A stretch of 64,000 nt of DNA. Source: Bdellovibrionales bacterium GWA2_49_15. Lineage in GTDB: Bacteria; Bdellovibrionota; Bacteriovoracia; Bacteriovoracales; Bacteriovoracaceae. The notes below the pieces were generated by a model, which saw only the letters and a list, made by a program, of their open reading frames with translations, ran no database searches and was not told the origin of the DNA. Both the position numbers and the translations under genes were made by a program. Of this stretch, positions 42,590 through 51,150 are shown piece after piece; position 1 is the first letter of the stretch, and each line of letters starts with the position of its first letter. The DNA lies in assembly GCA_001769855.1 (NCBI GenBank), contig MEPP01000009.1, positions 124,001 through 188,000 of the forward strand. The letters are read 5' to 3'.

Positions 42590-44521
42590 CTAAAATCTGA
42601 CTTCTCCGGTGAGTCCTAGATTCCAGGAATTGTTTTCCAAGGAATGGGAGCCATTGGCGCCAAAACAGGCCAAGGGAGTCACCGTGCTGCTTCCGCCTGG
42701 GCAGAAAAGCAGATTGCCACCAACGGCGCGCTCGGCACCGGGAATGAAAATAGGAGTTTGCTCGCGGTCAAGGGCCCCGCGAATAAAGGCGCTGGCCCGA
42801 AATGAGGACGTGGCCAGGCCGAGGTCAACTTGGCCGACGCCACCAAGGGGAGTGTGCTGATAGGTCAGACCGGCGATGAGACTCAGGTCGGGATTAATTT
42901 GGTAAGTTCCTGCCAGTCTCGCGGTAATGCGATTGGGAAGCACGCCCAAGGTTTGGGCGAGACCATCCGTCCCGCTGCTTCCATCGGTTGAACTCGGAAA
43001 GGCGGTTTTAAAGGAAGGAATCAGCTCAATTTCCACGCCCGCATCGAGGCGAAAACGACGGGTCACTTGTAAACCAACATCCACTCTCGATCGGCTAATT
43101 AAGTTAAAGTCCCCTTCAAAGCGCGAGTCGTCCTCATCCATGGCAGAATACGATTTCATCCAAACCCCACCTTCGAGAACTAAATCGGTGCGGGCCTGAA
43201 AGGTAAATCCACGCAGCTCAAGTTTGGGCGAGACCACTCCCAGGCCGGTATTAATATAGAGAATGCCAGTGTGCAAAGTTTCCCGGCCGCTGGCGAGGGC
43301 AAAGGTATTATGAGTATAGGCGATGGCGGTAGAAAGATAACTCTGCAAGGTGAAACCGGCACCAAGGCGATTCACACCTTTCAAGTCGACCGCTACCCCC
43401 ATAACCGCATCCCCTTGGCCCAGCTCGCCGAAGAAGATGCGAACCGCCGTGCCGCCGGAACTCTGCAACCCGGCCGTTATCGTGGTGTAGTTGGTGCTTT
43501 CAAAAGGGTTGAAGGAAGATCTTCCGGTGGTCACCTCCCTTAAAAATTTACCCAGGGGAGTGTCAACATGGGCCACCATTTTATCAATCTCGCCATCGTC
43601 AGAGAAGATACGATAGGCCAGACCAAATCCAGGGATACTGGTATTTTGGGCCAAAATATCTCCTGAGCCGGGGGAATTTTGGGCAATTTCCCCATAGTTA
43701 ATAACGTTAATTTTGCCCTGGTCTTCAATGATCAAATTGGTATGGTGGAGATTGCTGGCGGTTTGGAAGTTCACCAAATAGGCCCTGGCATTTGGGCCAA
43801 CCATTTTCTTGTAGGCCTTAAGCATGGCAAAGTGAATATCACTACACTGCCCTACCGTTCCTGCACCGGCAATAAGATGCCCGTACTGCTCAAACCTTGG
43901 AATAAATGTTCCGGCATTGGAATCGCCATAAAGTGCATTGAGCTGACTTCCCAGGGAGGCAACATACGCCATGGCGGCCTGAGGATTGTGCTGGAGGGCG
44001 TTTCCGGAGGCGGTTAAAAGCTCATCGATCTTGGCATTGGTGAGCTGACCAGCGGCATGGAGCCGACGATATTCCGTCATATCAGCGGCCAGGCGATTCG
44101 CCCCACTTGCCTCCGGGGTCACATAGCTCGAACCACCCGAGCCTGAGCGAAGGCCGATTCTCATCAGGAAGACAACTTCCCATTGGGTCCCACTTCCACT
44201 TCCACTTCCTGAGCCGCTTCCGCTTCCACTTCCAGAACTGGCGACCGGAGGTGAATCAGCATGGTCCGGGCAGGTGGCGCAGCCTGAACCTGATAAGCTT
44301 TGTCGATCATGTCTGCTTCGAGCGAGGGTGAATAAGCGCAGGGCCTCAGCATTGGGAATTCTTCGGCTTCCATCGTATTGAAAACCAAGACCCGGAATAT
44401 TTGAAATCTGCCCGTCTAAATTTAAAATGGGTGCGGCAGGATTAGGATTTTGCCCATAGGCAAGACAACTCACGATTAACAGCATTACGAAGACCAACAA
44501 ATGGCCGACATTTTTCAACAT
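42590..44521 (-). CDS. Secreted transglutaminase-like domain fused to outer-membrane beta-barrel
   Basis: The 643-residue protein has a signal peptide (MLKNVGHLLVFVMLLIVSCLAYG) and then a Gly-Ser linker (about residues 96-112). Next comes a helical/beta domain with GQCSDIHFAML (Cys226), NLHHTNLIIED (His259/260) and NVINYGE (Asn275). Cys-His-Asn in this order is the pattern of transglutaminase/papain-like enzymes. The remaining ~320 residues are repeated amphipathic strands ending in LGLTGEVRF, a typical barrel C-terminus. I read it as a passenger domain plus a barrel that anchors it. The ATG at 44521 follows AAGGGG. The activity is unproven. Confidence 0.6.
   Translation of the reverse strand: MLKNVGHLLVFVMLLIVSCLAYGQNPNPAAPILNLDGQISNIPGLGFQYDGSRRIPNAEALRLFTLARSRHDRQSLSGSGCATCPDHADSPPVASSGSGSGSGSGSGSGSGTQWEVVFLMRIGLRSGSGGSSYVTPEASGANRLAADMTEYRRLHAAGQLTNAKIDELLTASGNALQHNPQAAMAYVASLGSQLNALYGDSNAGTFIPRFEQYGHLIAGAGTVGQCSDIHFAMLKAYKKMVGPNARAYLVNFQTASNLHHTNLIIEDQGKINVINYGEIAQNSPGSGDILAQNTSIPGFGLAYRIFSDDGEIDKMVAHVDTPLGKFLREVTTGRSSFNPFESTNYTTITAGLQSSGGTAVRIFFGELGQGDAVMGVAVDLKGVNRLGAGFTLQSYLSTAIAYTHNTFALASGRETLHTGILYINTGLGVVSPKLELRGFTFQARTDLVLEGGVWMKSYSAMDEDDSRFEGDFNLISRSRVDVGLQVTRRFRLDAGVEIELIPSFKTAFPSSTDGSSGTDGLAQTLGVLPNRITARLAGTYQINPDLSLIAGLTYQHTPLGGVGQVDLGLATSSFRASAFIRGALDREQTPIFIPGAERAVGGNLLFCPGGSSTVTPLACFGANGSHSLENNSWNLGLTGEVRF
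44188..44238 (-). repeat. Gly-Ser codon repeat
   Basis: A run of short GGA/AGT and GGA/AGC codon repeats within the transglutaminase-like gene encodes a Ser-Gly linker (SGSGSGSGSG-type). Such runs are prone to length variation. The stretch is in frame and open. Confidence 0.75.
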
Positions 44522-44683
44522 ACAAACCCCTTCCAACAAGAAACCCCGAGGTTTAAAAATGCAATTCATGCGCCAAAAGTGCCGCAGATAACTGCTTGAA
44601 TAAACAAGTTTACCATGGGTCTGAGTGTCTCAAAATAAGGCAAATTTAGGCAAAGTGAAGAAAGAGTTGTCGGCCGGGCACGC

Positions 44684-45505
44684 TCAAAAGACCTCGCGAT
44701 GAATGGCAATTCCTCCCCGTCCATCGCGCATTATGACGACAAGGACCATGGGAGTGGCAGGAGGATCGGTTTTGTATCTCACTGATTCAAGGGAAAGCGC
44801 CTTCGGCTTACTGATTTCGCCTTCAGAAACATACCAGGCGACTTCAAAAACCTCACTGCGGGTTTCAAGAACATCGTCAACATTCTGGTAGCTGTAATCT
44901 TCCGCTATGGAAGTGGTCAAAGTTAACTGATCATCTTTGTTTGGCTTGCCACTGGCCACAATCCCGTTGATGAAAAGGTTCGAGATCGCGGGGGCAGAAT
45001 TGAGTGTGCCTCTACTGGTGGCGATAATGCGCTTAAAGGACCTCACGACAACGCCATCAACTGTGAAACTGAAAATAACGATGTAGCTGACACCATTGTA
45101 TTGTTCGCGCGCACTTCGACCTAGCAAAATGGTGGCCGGAATCGTCGCCGTATAGGTTGCCGTGGCGTATCCGGTATAAAGATTTCCCGCTCCCAGGTTG
45201 GCATCGTTAACGGTGTCGATAACATAAGCGCCCAGGGCCTTGTTCGGATCGTGATCACAACGGACCTCGGCCCCGAAAGCAATACCGGGATCAATACAGG
45301 CCTCAAACGTACCGGCAATTGTGCGCCCTCCCCCTTTGGTATCAGAGATGAAAAGTTGCAAAACTGAACTCCCGCCCGGCGCAACTTCAGAGTTGCTGGA
45401 GGTGATGGCCAGGACTCGAAAGCCATCCAGCGTTTCCACTTTCTTAAAATTATCATTTGAGCATGAAAAGAGTGAGAGCAGTAAAGGCCAAAACAGAATC
45501 TTCAT
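44684..45505 (-). CDS. Lipoprotein of the TonB receptor operon
   Basis: The 273-residue protein has a lipoprotein signal (MKILFWPLLLSLFSC; lipobox LFSC) and a beta-rich mature part (SSVLQLFISDTKGGG and others) that resembles Ig-like or adhesin-type domains. It overlaps the TonB-dependent receptor stop by 1 base (TAATG), so it is co-translated with it. It most likely sits on the outer membrane as a surface lipoprotein partner of the receptor. No named family is recognised. Confidence 0.65.
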   Translation of the reverse strand: MKILFWPLLLSLFSCSNDNFKKVETLDGFRVLAITSSNSEVAPGGSSVLQLFISDTKGGGRTIAGTFEACIDPGIAFGAEVRCDHDPNKALGAYVIDTVNDANLGAGNLYTGYATATYTATIPATILLGRSAREQYNGVSYIVIFSFTVDGVVVRSFKRIIATSRGTLNSAPAISNLFINGIVASGKPNKDDQLTLTTSIAEDYSYQNVDDVLETRSEVFEVAWYVSEGEISKPKALSLESVRYKTDPPATPMVLVVIMRDGRGGIAIHREVF

Positions 45506-47733
45506 TAAAATTCCCCTTTCACACCAATCGTGGGCAAAATTGGCAGACCATTAACCTGATTGCTTTGAGTATAGTCATAGGAAGTTTCAAGAAACTGGGA
45601 GTTTTTTGAATTTGTTATATTTTGAATATCCAGATATCCGGTCAAGATCCAGGTATCGTAAATAAATTTCCGGTCAATCCTGAGGTCTAAACTTTTAAAG
45701 GCATCAAAGCGCTGTGAGTAGAGAGCGCCCCTGATTGGAATGTACACATCGTTATCTGAATCATAGGTGGCGGCCAAAATCGGAGTGTAAGGATTTCCTG
45801 TGACATAGCGGAAGCGTGTGGAATATGCCCAGCGACCTTGACTATATCCTCCAATCAAATTGAGGTTGTGTGTTTGATCAAATTCTGAAGGATGTGTACC
45901 AAAGCCAGGAATGGTCCGACGGCTGTGCAGGTAGGTATAAACAATTTGAGATGACCAGTTGTTCAGGCGATATTTTGCCTGAATTTCACCGCCATAGATT
46001 TTCCCCGTACCCTTATTGGCATAATTGGTTTGAATATCCGAGATCACCAGACGTTTTAAATCCTTATAAAAATAGTTGTTGGTAAACTCCAGGCCTTGAC
46101 TGGTTCCCTCTCTAAAATCCTTGGTAAATCCGGTGGTGTAATGGATGGCATAAGGCGATTTAACACCCGGGTTACCGTAATACTGTGATGTCTCCTGCGG
46201 TAGAGGCGGCTGCACATATTGGCCAACCGAGGCGCGCAAAAGGAGTGATGGCTCCCATTGGTAGCGCAGCTGAAAACGGGGTGCTGCGGTGGTGCTGCTA
46301 TTCACGCTAAAACGATCAACTCGAAAATTGGGTAGATAGGTCCACCGCGAATCCCTCGAGGTTTTGATCTCGTGCCTGAGATAGGCCGCCAGTTCCGAGT
46401 CATGACCTTTGGAGACAAACTTCCGTTGATCACCTACGGAAAATGGATTGTTCACACCGCCGACCATATAAAAATTTGGCAAATTCACCTTCACGGTCGA
46501 CCAGGTAAAATAGTTATCCATTCCCAGGTAGGTTTTATAAGTGGGCGTCCATTCTTTAACCAGCTCTGCTCGCTGGGAAAGCACCTTGGCATCAATATCG
46601 AGATAGCGTCCGTTGATATTGAGCAGGATGGCATCACGGCCAAGGCCAAGAGAATTTTCCAACTTGGTATGGGCATCGAGCTCGGTTGATAATTGCGGAA
46701 TTAAACGTATAAATGAGGAGGTATTTTTGAACTCTCCTCTCAGAGCGGTGTCATTGGCAGCGGCCTTATTGAGAACCAGTTCCAGCTCATCACGGCTGGC
46801 CACAAAGGTGGTTTTAAATTGGTTCTGCTCATTGATCTTCCGTTTATAGATACTCGTAAGATCGTAAAAGGTAGGTGCCGCTGTGAGGGCAAAATCATCA
46901 CTTTGCTTCGCCACCGCCTTAAGAACCTGCCCGATATAGCTATAGCGTCCGGAAACTAACAAGGAAGATTTCTGCTCGTCATCCATCGGCCCTTCGGTCA
47001 GGGCCCCGGCGTTGAATAAATCCATAAACGCCATGCCATGCCACCGATCCTGCGCCGGGGCCTTGGTACTAAGACTGATCACGCCGCCCATCGCCTTTCC
47101 ATATTCCGGGCCGTAGCCACTCGGCAAATAGTCGATGCGCTCCACCGCCTCGGGGGAGACAATACTGGAGAGCCCGCCGAAGTGAAAAACATTGGGGACC
47201 CGATGGCCGTCAATCCCATAAGAGGTATCATCAACGCCCGCACCTTGAACGATGATCTGAGCGCTGGCGCCGGATTGACCTATCCCGGGTAAATTCTGAG
47301 CGGCACGAATGGGATCACCGCCGAAGGAACCGGGCATCTTAAGAAATTCTTCCTGGGTTAAGCTCATGGACTGGTCATCGCGCTTGATCACCTTGGCACT
47401 CACGGTGGTTTCAAAAGTGGTGTAGGAAATTTTTTCGAGATAGATATTGAGATTATTCTGATCGCCCGAACATAGGTCTTTCTCGTCATACTTATTGTAC
47501 CCGGAGACATTGATCACCATCTGGCAAGCGGATTTGGGAACCTCACTAAAATTGAATTCCCCCTTTTGATTGGTGGTGGCCTTGAGTTTGTGGGGCAAAA
47601 TAAAGATATTGGCCTCTGAGATCGGGCGCTTGGTCCCCTTCTCCCACAGACGCCCGTGAAGATGGATCATCGTCTCCTGAGCGTGGAGGATGCCCGAAAA
47701 GATAAAGACAAAAAAGAAACAAAACGCCGGCAT
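45505..47733 (-). CDS. TonB-dependent outer-membrane receptor with carboxypeptidase-regulatory-like domain
   Basis: The 742-residue protein has a signal peptide (MPAFCFFFVFIFSGILHA) and a ~90-residue carboxypeptidase-regulatory-like domain with ATTNQKGEFNFSEVP. The plug shows TVSAKVIKRDDQSMSLTQEEF, LPGIGQSGASAQIIVQG, and IDYLPSGYGPEYGKAMGGVI. A 22-strand-like barrel follows, ending in GVKGEF. The regulatory-like domain is common in polysaccharide or peptide uptake receptors. It is encoded directly after tonB (the ATG follows the stop) and overlaps the lipoprotein gene. The substrate is unknown. Confidence 0.88.
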   Translation of the reverse strand: MPAFCFFFVFIFSGILHAQETMIHLHGRLWEKGTKRPISEANIFILPHKLKATTNQKGEFNFSEVPKSACQMVINVSGYNKYDEKDLCSGDQNNLNIYLEKISYTTFETTVSAKVIKRDDQSMSLTQEEFLKMPGSFGGDPIRAAQNLPGIGQSGASAQIIVQGAGVDDTSYGIDGHRVPNVFHFGGLSSIVSPEAVERIDYLPSGYGPEYGKAMGGVISLSTKAPAQDRWHGMAFMDLFNAGALTEGPMDDEQKSSLLVSGRYSYIGQVLKAVAKQSDDFALTAAPTFYDLTSIYKRKINEQNQFKTTFVASRDELELVLNKAAANDTALRGEFKNTSSFIRLIPQLSTELDAHTKLENSLGLGRDAILLNINGRYLDIDAKVLSQRAELVKEWTPTYKTYLGMDNYFTWSTVKVNLPNFYMVGGVNNPFSVGDQRKFVSKGHDSELAAYLRHEIKTSRDSRWTYLPNFRVDRFSVNSSTTAAPRFQLRYQWEPSLLLRASVGQYVQPPLPQETSQYYGNPGVKSPYAIHYTTGFTKDFREGTSQGLEFTNNYFYKDLKRLVISDIQTNYANKGTGKIYGGEIQAKYRLNNWSSQIVYTYLHSRRTIPGFGTHPSEFDQTHNLNLIGGYSQGRWAYSTRFRYVTGNPYTPILAATYDSDNDVYIPIRGALYSQRFDAFKSLDLRIDRKFIYDTWILTGYLDIQNITNSKNSQFLETSYDYTQSNQVNGLPILPTIGVKGEF

Positions 47734-48393
47734 CTAAAACTCCAACTTAAAACGCATGATATAACGGATTCTCACGGCCACGGCTTTCCCGTCAACTTTT
47801 GCCGGGGAAAAAATAAATTTTCGAATGGCCTCCAGAGCAGTGGTGCGAAATATTTCCGGGCCTTCAATGATACCGGCCTGGCGAACATTTCCTTTTTCAT
47901 CAATGAGAATATTCATCGTCACCGCCCCTTCTATTTGCTTTTCCTTGGCCTCTTTGGGATAGGCCGGTTTTACCTCCGTGAGCAAAGAGGGCATCTGGCT
48001 TACAAGATACTCCTCGGTGGGAACCGGCAGAGCATCCGGATCAGAAGACTGAAGTTGCTCATTGTCAGCTACTTTGGTGGTGGTATTTCCAATTTTGGCG
48101 CTCACCGCGACGCCCTCTTGAGTCTTATCGGTGTAGGACTGCCGCGAAAGTCCGAAAATCTCCCGGCCTGTGCTTTTTGCCTGATTCACGGATTTAATAA
48201 TAACTTTGGTTTGCTTCTTCAGCTCCATCAGCTCTTGGGTGGTTTCCGGTTCTTTGACCGAAATCGCCACCTCATAGGTCTCTGAAATGGGCCCGGGTTT
48301 TGCCAAGATCAGAAGAGCACCGACGCCAAAAATACCAAGGTGCAAAGACACGGAAGTTTGCCAGGGTTTTAATGCAAAATCTTTTTGGCCCAT
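47734..48393 (-). CDS. tonB: TonB energy transducer
   Basis: The 219-residue protein has an N-terminal span (SLHLGIFGVGALLILA), a periplasmic linker with QELMELKKQTK, and a TonB C-terminal domain with VKPAYPKEAKEKQIEGAVTM and IEGPEIFRTTALEAIRKFIF. It ends in FKLEF. It couples the inner-membrane proton-motive force to the TonB-dependent receptor encoded next. It shares TAATG with exbD, and the receptor ATG directly follows its stop. Confidence 0.9.
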   Translation of the reverse strand: MGQKDFALKPWQTSVSLHLGIFGVGALLILAKPGPISETYEVAISVKEPETTQELMELKKQTKVIIKSVNQAKSTGREIFGLSRQSYTDKTQEGVAVSAKIGNTTTKVADNEQLQSSDPDALPVPTEEYLVSQMPSLLTEVKPAYPKEAKEKQIEGAVTMNILIDEKGNVRQAGIIEGPEIFRTTALEAIRKFIFSPAKVDGKAVAVRIRYIMRFKLEF

Positions 48394-48818
48394 TACGGAG
48401 TCGCTTTAATTTTTTCAATCTGCAAGGCAAAATAATTTAGCCCATTTTTTTTCAACTTATCAATCACTCCCACGACATCGCCGTGGCGAGCATCAGTATC
48501 GGCACTGATTAAAAATGTTGTTTCCGGTGCCATTCGCTGTAGCTCGATTAATTTGTTCTGCAAATTTTCCTCGGAGAGCAACTTGCCATCGAAGATCACC
48601 TGACCTTCCTTCGTGATCGCCACACCGATGGACGTGGCTTTACGATTCAGGTCTGAGGTTAAGGTCTTAGGCAGGTTGACTTTCAAACTTTCTTTGAGCA
48701 TCACCGGTGCGGTCACCATAAAGATAACCAAAAGGACCAGGACCACATCAACGAAGGGAGTAATATTGATCTCCGTGATGCCGTCTAAATTATCCAGGTC
48801 GAGATCTTTACCGGCCAT
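48393..48818 (-). CDS. exbD: ExbD/TolR-family protein
   Basis: The 141-residue protein has one N-terminal span, EINITPFVDVVLVLLVIFM, which contains the conserved Asp in the hydrophobic segment needed for proton coupling. A periplasmic domain of typical length follows (FLISADTDARHGDVVGVIDKL). It assembles with ExbB to power TonB. It lies 3 bases downstream of exbB. Confidence 0.9.
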   Translation of the reverse strand: MAGKDLDLDNLDGITEINITPFVDVVLVLLVIFMVTAPVMLKESLKVNLPKTLTSDLNRKATSIGVAITKEGQVIFDGKLLSEENLQNKLIELQRMAPETTFLISADTDARHGDVVGVIDKLKKNGLNYFALQIEKIKATP

Positions 48819-48821
48819 AAT

Positions 48822-49406
48822 TTACTCTTTGTAGGCGAGATACAAATCTTTCACCGAAGTTGCTTCACTTATAATCCAACGCACTTTGCGGGAAAAATAA
48901 TTAAATGCCACAACCGCAGGAATCGCCACCAGCAAACCTGTGGCGGTTAAAATCAAGGCCTCGGCCAGGGAGAACATCACAGAGTTGGTATTTCCCGAGC
49001 CAGTTGATAATTCACCGAAGCTGACAATAATCCCAAGAACAGTCCCCAGCAGTCCAATAAAGGGGGTGGTCGATCCCAAAGTTCCTAAAACTGGCAATCC
49101 CTTCTCAAGCTTTTTGCGCTCCTCTCCCAAGAGAACGGCAAAGGCCTTATCGACTTGCTCGTAAGATTTAAAATTTTCAATCTCCTGCAAAAAAGAACCC
49201 AGTACACCGCTGTCATTTTTAACCGCCTCGGCCAGCTTGAATTTATTTTTCTGACGAATGAGATTTTTAAACTGTTCTGCTGGCAGCAAAAAGGCCTTAA
49301 AAAAACGGTGACGATCGATCATGATTGTGACGGACCAAATAGAGAGAAAGAGCAGAAGAACGAAAACAATTCGCGCTAACCAGGCGAGCAAAACCAACCA
49401 AAGCAT
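48822..49406 (-). CDS. exbB: ExbB/TolQ/MotA-family proton channel protein
   Basis: The 194-residue inner-membrane protein has three spans: LVLLAWLARIVFVLLLFLSI near the start, then LGTLGSTTPFIGLLGTVLGI (the family signature), and ALILTATGLLVAIPAVVAFN. The last two contain the Thr and Gly residues of the ExbB pore. ATG at 49406 has GGAG upstream; the GTG at 49412 overlaps that site. It follows the 75-aa protein gene by 2 bases and precedes exbD. Confidence 0.88.
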   Translation of the reverse strand: MLWLVLLAWLARIVFVLLLFLSIWSVTIMIDRHRFFKAFLLPAEQFKNLIRQKNKFKLAEAVKNDSGVLGSFLQEIENFKSYEQVDKAFAVLLGEERKKLEKGLPVLGTLGSTTPFIGLLGTVLGIIVSFGELSTGSGNTNSVMFSLAEALILTATGLLVAIPAVVAFNYFSRKVRWIISEATSVKDLYLAYKE

Positions 49407-49408
49407 AA

Positions 49409-49636
49409 TCACTCCGAGACGCTACGCACAACCTGACTTTTCAAAATGGCCTTCACTTCCGCCAATAATTCAGCGCATTGCTCTTCACTCAGGCCAAATA
49501 ACATATTACTTTTTTGCAAATCCTTGGCATCGCTACCCTTGCTGGCAAAGCTGCTCATGCGATTGTTGAGATTATTTCTTAAAATCCGAAGTTTTTTAGG
49601 TTTCCACGCAGTTAAGTTTTCAAATTTTTTCGTCAT
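49409..49636 (-). CDS. Small soluble protein heading the exbB-exbD-tonB operon
   Basis: The 75-residue protein is basic at its N-terminus (KFENLTAWKPKKLRILRNN) and helical in its second half with one Cys (EEQCAELLAEVKAIL). It has no signal peptide or span. The second ATG (49634-49636) has GGAG at a 7-base spacing and is chosen. The gene lies 2 bases before exbB. The family is not recognised, but its place in the operon suggests a regulator or accessory factor of the TonB receptor system. Confidence 0.6.
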   Translation of the reverse strand: MTKKFENLTAWKPKKLRILRNNLNNRMSSFASKGSDAKDLQKSNMLFGLSEEQCAELLAEVKAILKSQVVRSVSE

Positions 49637-49674
49637 TGTCATTCTCCTAAGTGCAGGTCTTACATTAGGAAGGC

Positions 49675-49689
49675 CTATTTAGACAATAG
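49675..49689. promoter_or_regulatory. Possible operator dyad upstream of the exb/tonB operon
   Basis: CTATT and AATAG arms flank a 5-base centre, 38-53 bases before the start of the 75-aa gene. It does not match a Fur box. Read by eye only. Confidence 0.3.
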
Positions 49690-49726
49690 CGGAAAGTTGG
49701 ACGTGACTTGATTCTGAAAAATTCGG

Positions 49727-50311
49727 CTATTGCGCCATCAGATTTGAAAGCAGGGCCTCGATTGATTCTCGAAGTCCGCTTAGAACTTTTTTGGGGAAAC
49801 GGTTAATCAGACCACTGTTTGAGCTGGTCTCGATTTTGATTTCCACCAGGGTTTCACCCGGTTTCTCTGTCAGAGTCCAAAGTGAGTCGGTGGTATCCAT
49901 AATCGGCTCATGGGGCAATCCATATTTTCGCGACAGCTCTAAGGCCACGGCCGGGGAGACCATGGAGTTCTTGATTGTCACTTCCTCGCCATTTTCCTCA
50001 ATCGTGACCTGGGAAAAATAACTGCCACTTTTGATGTTCTTGATTTTCGTCCATAGATAGAATTGCTGAGCGCCTGGCCCGGCAAAAACTCTGGTCTCTT
50101 CAACATTGGGAACATGATAGCGGCAGTGGGAATACTGGCAGCTGTTGGGATAATCCGTAATCATGGCGACGAGCTGTTCGGCCGACAGAGAATAAGACTG
50201 TTGTCCTTTTCCTAAATAATGACCATTCGTCACTTCAGTGGTTTCAATCTCCGGCGAGAGCGGGGAAAATCCGAAAAGAAAGGCCAGAAACAATGGCGTG
50301 AAAATCTTCAT
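49727..50311 (-). CDS. Secreted SRPBCC/START-like protein
   Basis: The 194-residue protein has a signal peptide (MKIFTPLFLAFLFGFSPLSP). The mature part has the START/polyketide-cyclase-like pattern: an N-terminal helix-strand unit with AEQLVAMITDYPNS, strands TRVFAGPGAQQFYLWTKI and SYFSQVTIE, then DSLWTLTEKPGETLVEIKIE and a long C-terminal helix. Such folds bind hydrophobic ligands. Two Cys (NSCQYSHC) are close and may pair. AAGGAG lies before the ATG. It lies 11 bases after the lipase gene on the same strand. Confidence 0.6.
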   Translation of the reverse strand: MKIFTPLFLAFLFGFSPLSPEIETTEVTNGHYLGKGQQSYSLSAEQLVAMITDYPNSCQYSHCRYHVPNVEETRVFAGPGAQQFYLWTKIKNIKSGSYFSQVTIEENGEEVTIKNSMVSPAVALELSRKYGLPHEPIMDTTDSLWTLTEKPGETLVEIKIETSSNSGLINRFPKKVLSGLRESIEALLSNLMAQ

Positions 50312-50322
50312 GGCACACTCCT

Positions 50323-51105
50323 TTAGAAACCTTCTTTCCTGAGTCGCCCGATGATGTCACCGAAAAAATTCAGGTGCTTCAGCTTGGCCTGGCCAAAAAT
50401 CTGCCCGATCTGGGAGTAGTGATCACCTCTATAGGTACAAATATGATGGCCCCATCGTGCCGACTCTTCGGAAACGAAGCCATCATTATCTCCCTCGTAG
50501 TGTTTTAAAATGGGATGGGTGAGCCAAAACATGGGAAGGGAGTTCAAAACCACAGGCGAAGGGATCACACTGGTGGCGCTGAAATACCCGACACCCGGAA
50601 CATCAGTGATGGTTTTAGAAAAATAAGCATCAAAGTTTTTCTTGCCCACCTCACGAAACCCCTGGTGGGACATGCGCAGCTTTTTGGCCAGCGACTCGGT
50701 CTTGTCCATCACATCGTTAAGAAATAATTCCAAAAAGTGATCAACAATCGCCGTCCCGCGATTGGGGGTGCCAATGGTCGTCACGCTTGCCACCCTTTGG
50801 CCCAGATCAAAACGGGTTGTAAATAAACGGGCATCCAGGCCACCCATGCTATGGCCGATCAAATTAACTTTTTCACCGGGGAAGATATTCTTCATCGCCC
50901 GGTCAAGCTCCTCGGCGCGATGGTTAATCGAATGCCAAAAGGATAGATTCACCACATGAAAACGGTTATTATGCTTCCTGAGCCAAGCTGGGATCTTATA
51001 AAAGTATTCAAACGGGCCCAAGGTTCCCAAGGCACCGAGGCCATGGACCAAAACGATAGGATATTTTAGCTGTAAATTGTCGGACATAGTAATAAAGTGT
51101 CTCAT
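50323..51105 (-). CDS. Alpha/beta-hydrolase lipase (triacylglycerol lipase-like)
   Basis: The 260-residue protein resembles bacterial family I lipases. YPIVLVHGLGALG forms the oxyanion region, GHSMGGLDAR contains the nucleophile Ser, EGDNDGFVSEESARWG contains the catalytic Asp, and CTYRGDHYSQIG the catalytic His. There is no signal peptide, so it may be cytosolic or use another exporter. An internal ATG at 51087 could be the start instead (254 residues); neither has a strong ribosome site. It is co-directional with the SRPBCC-like gene downstream, and divergent from the Hsp33-like gene. Confidence 0.8.
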   Translation of the reverse strand: MRHFITMSDNLQLKYPIVLVHGLGALGTLGPFEYFYKIPAWLRKHNNRFHVVNLSFWHSINHRAEELDRAMKNIFPGEKVNLIGHSMGGLDARLFTTRFDLGQRVASVTTIGTPNRGTAIVDHFLELFLNDVMDKTESLAKKLRMSHQGFREVGKKNFDAYFSKTITDVPGVGYFSATSVIPSPVVLNSLPMFWLTHPILKHYEGDNDGFVSEESARWGHHICTYRGDHYSQIGQIFGQAKLKHLNFFGDIIGRLRKEGF

Positions 51106-51150
51106 ACTTTAAAAACAGAAGTAAAGCCTTGCCCAATGGGGGTTACTCTT

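Noticed and set aside
50323..51105. Alpha/beta-hydrolase as the missing MenH
   Set aside because: The HGLG, DxxDG and DHxxxxG pattern is that of true lipases, and the gene is far from the men operon.
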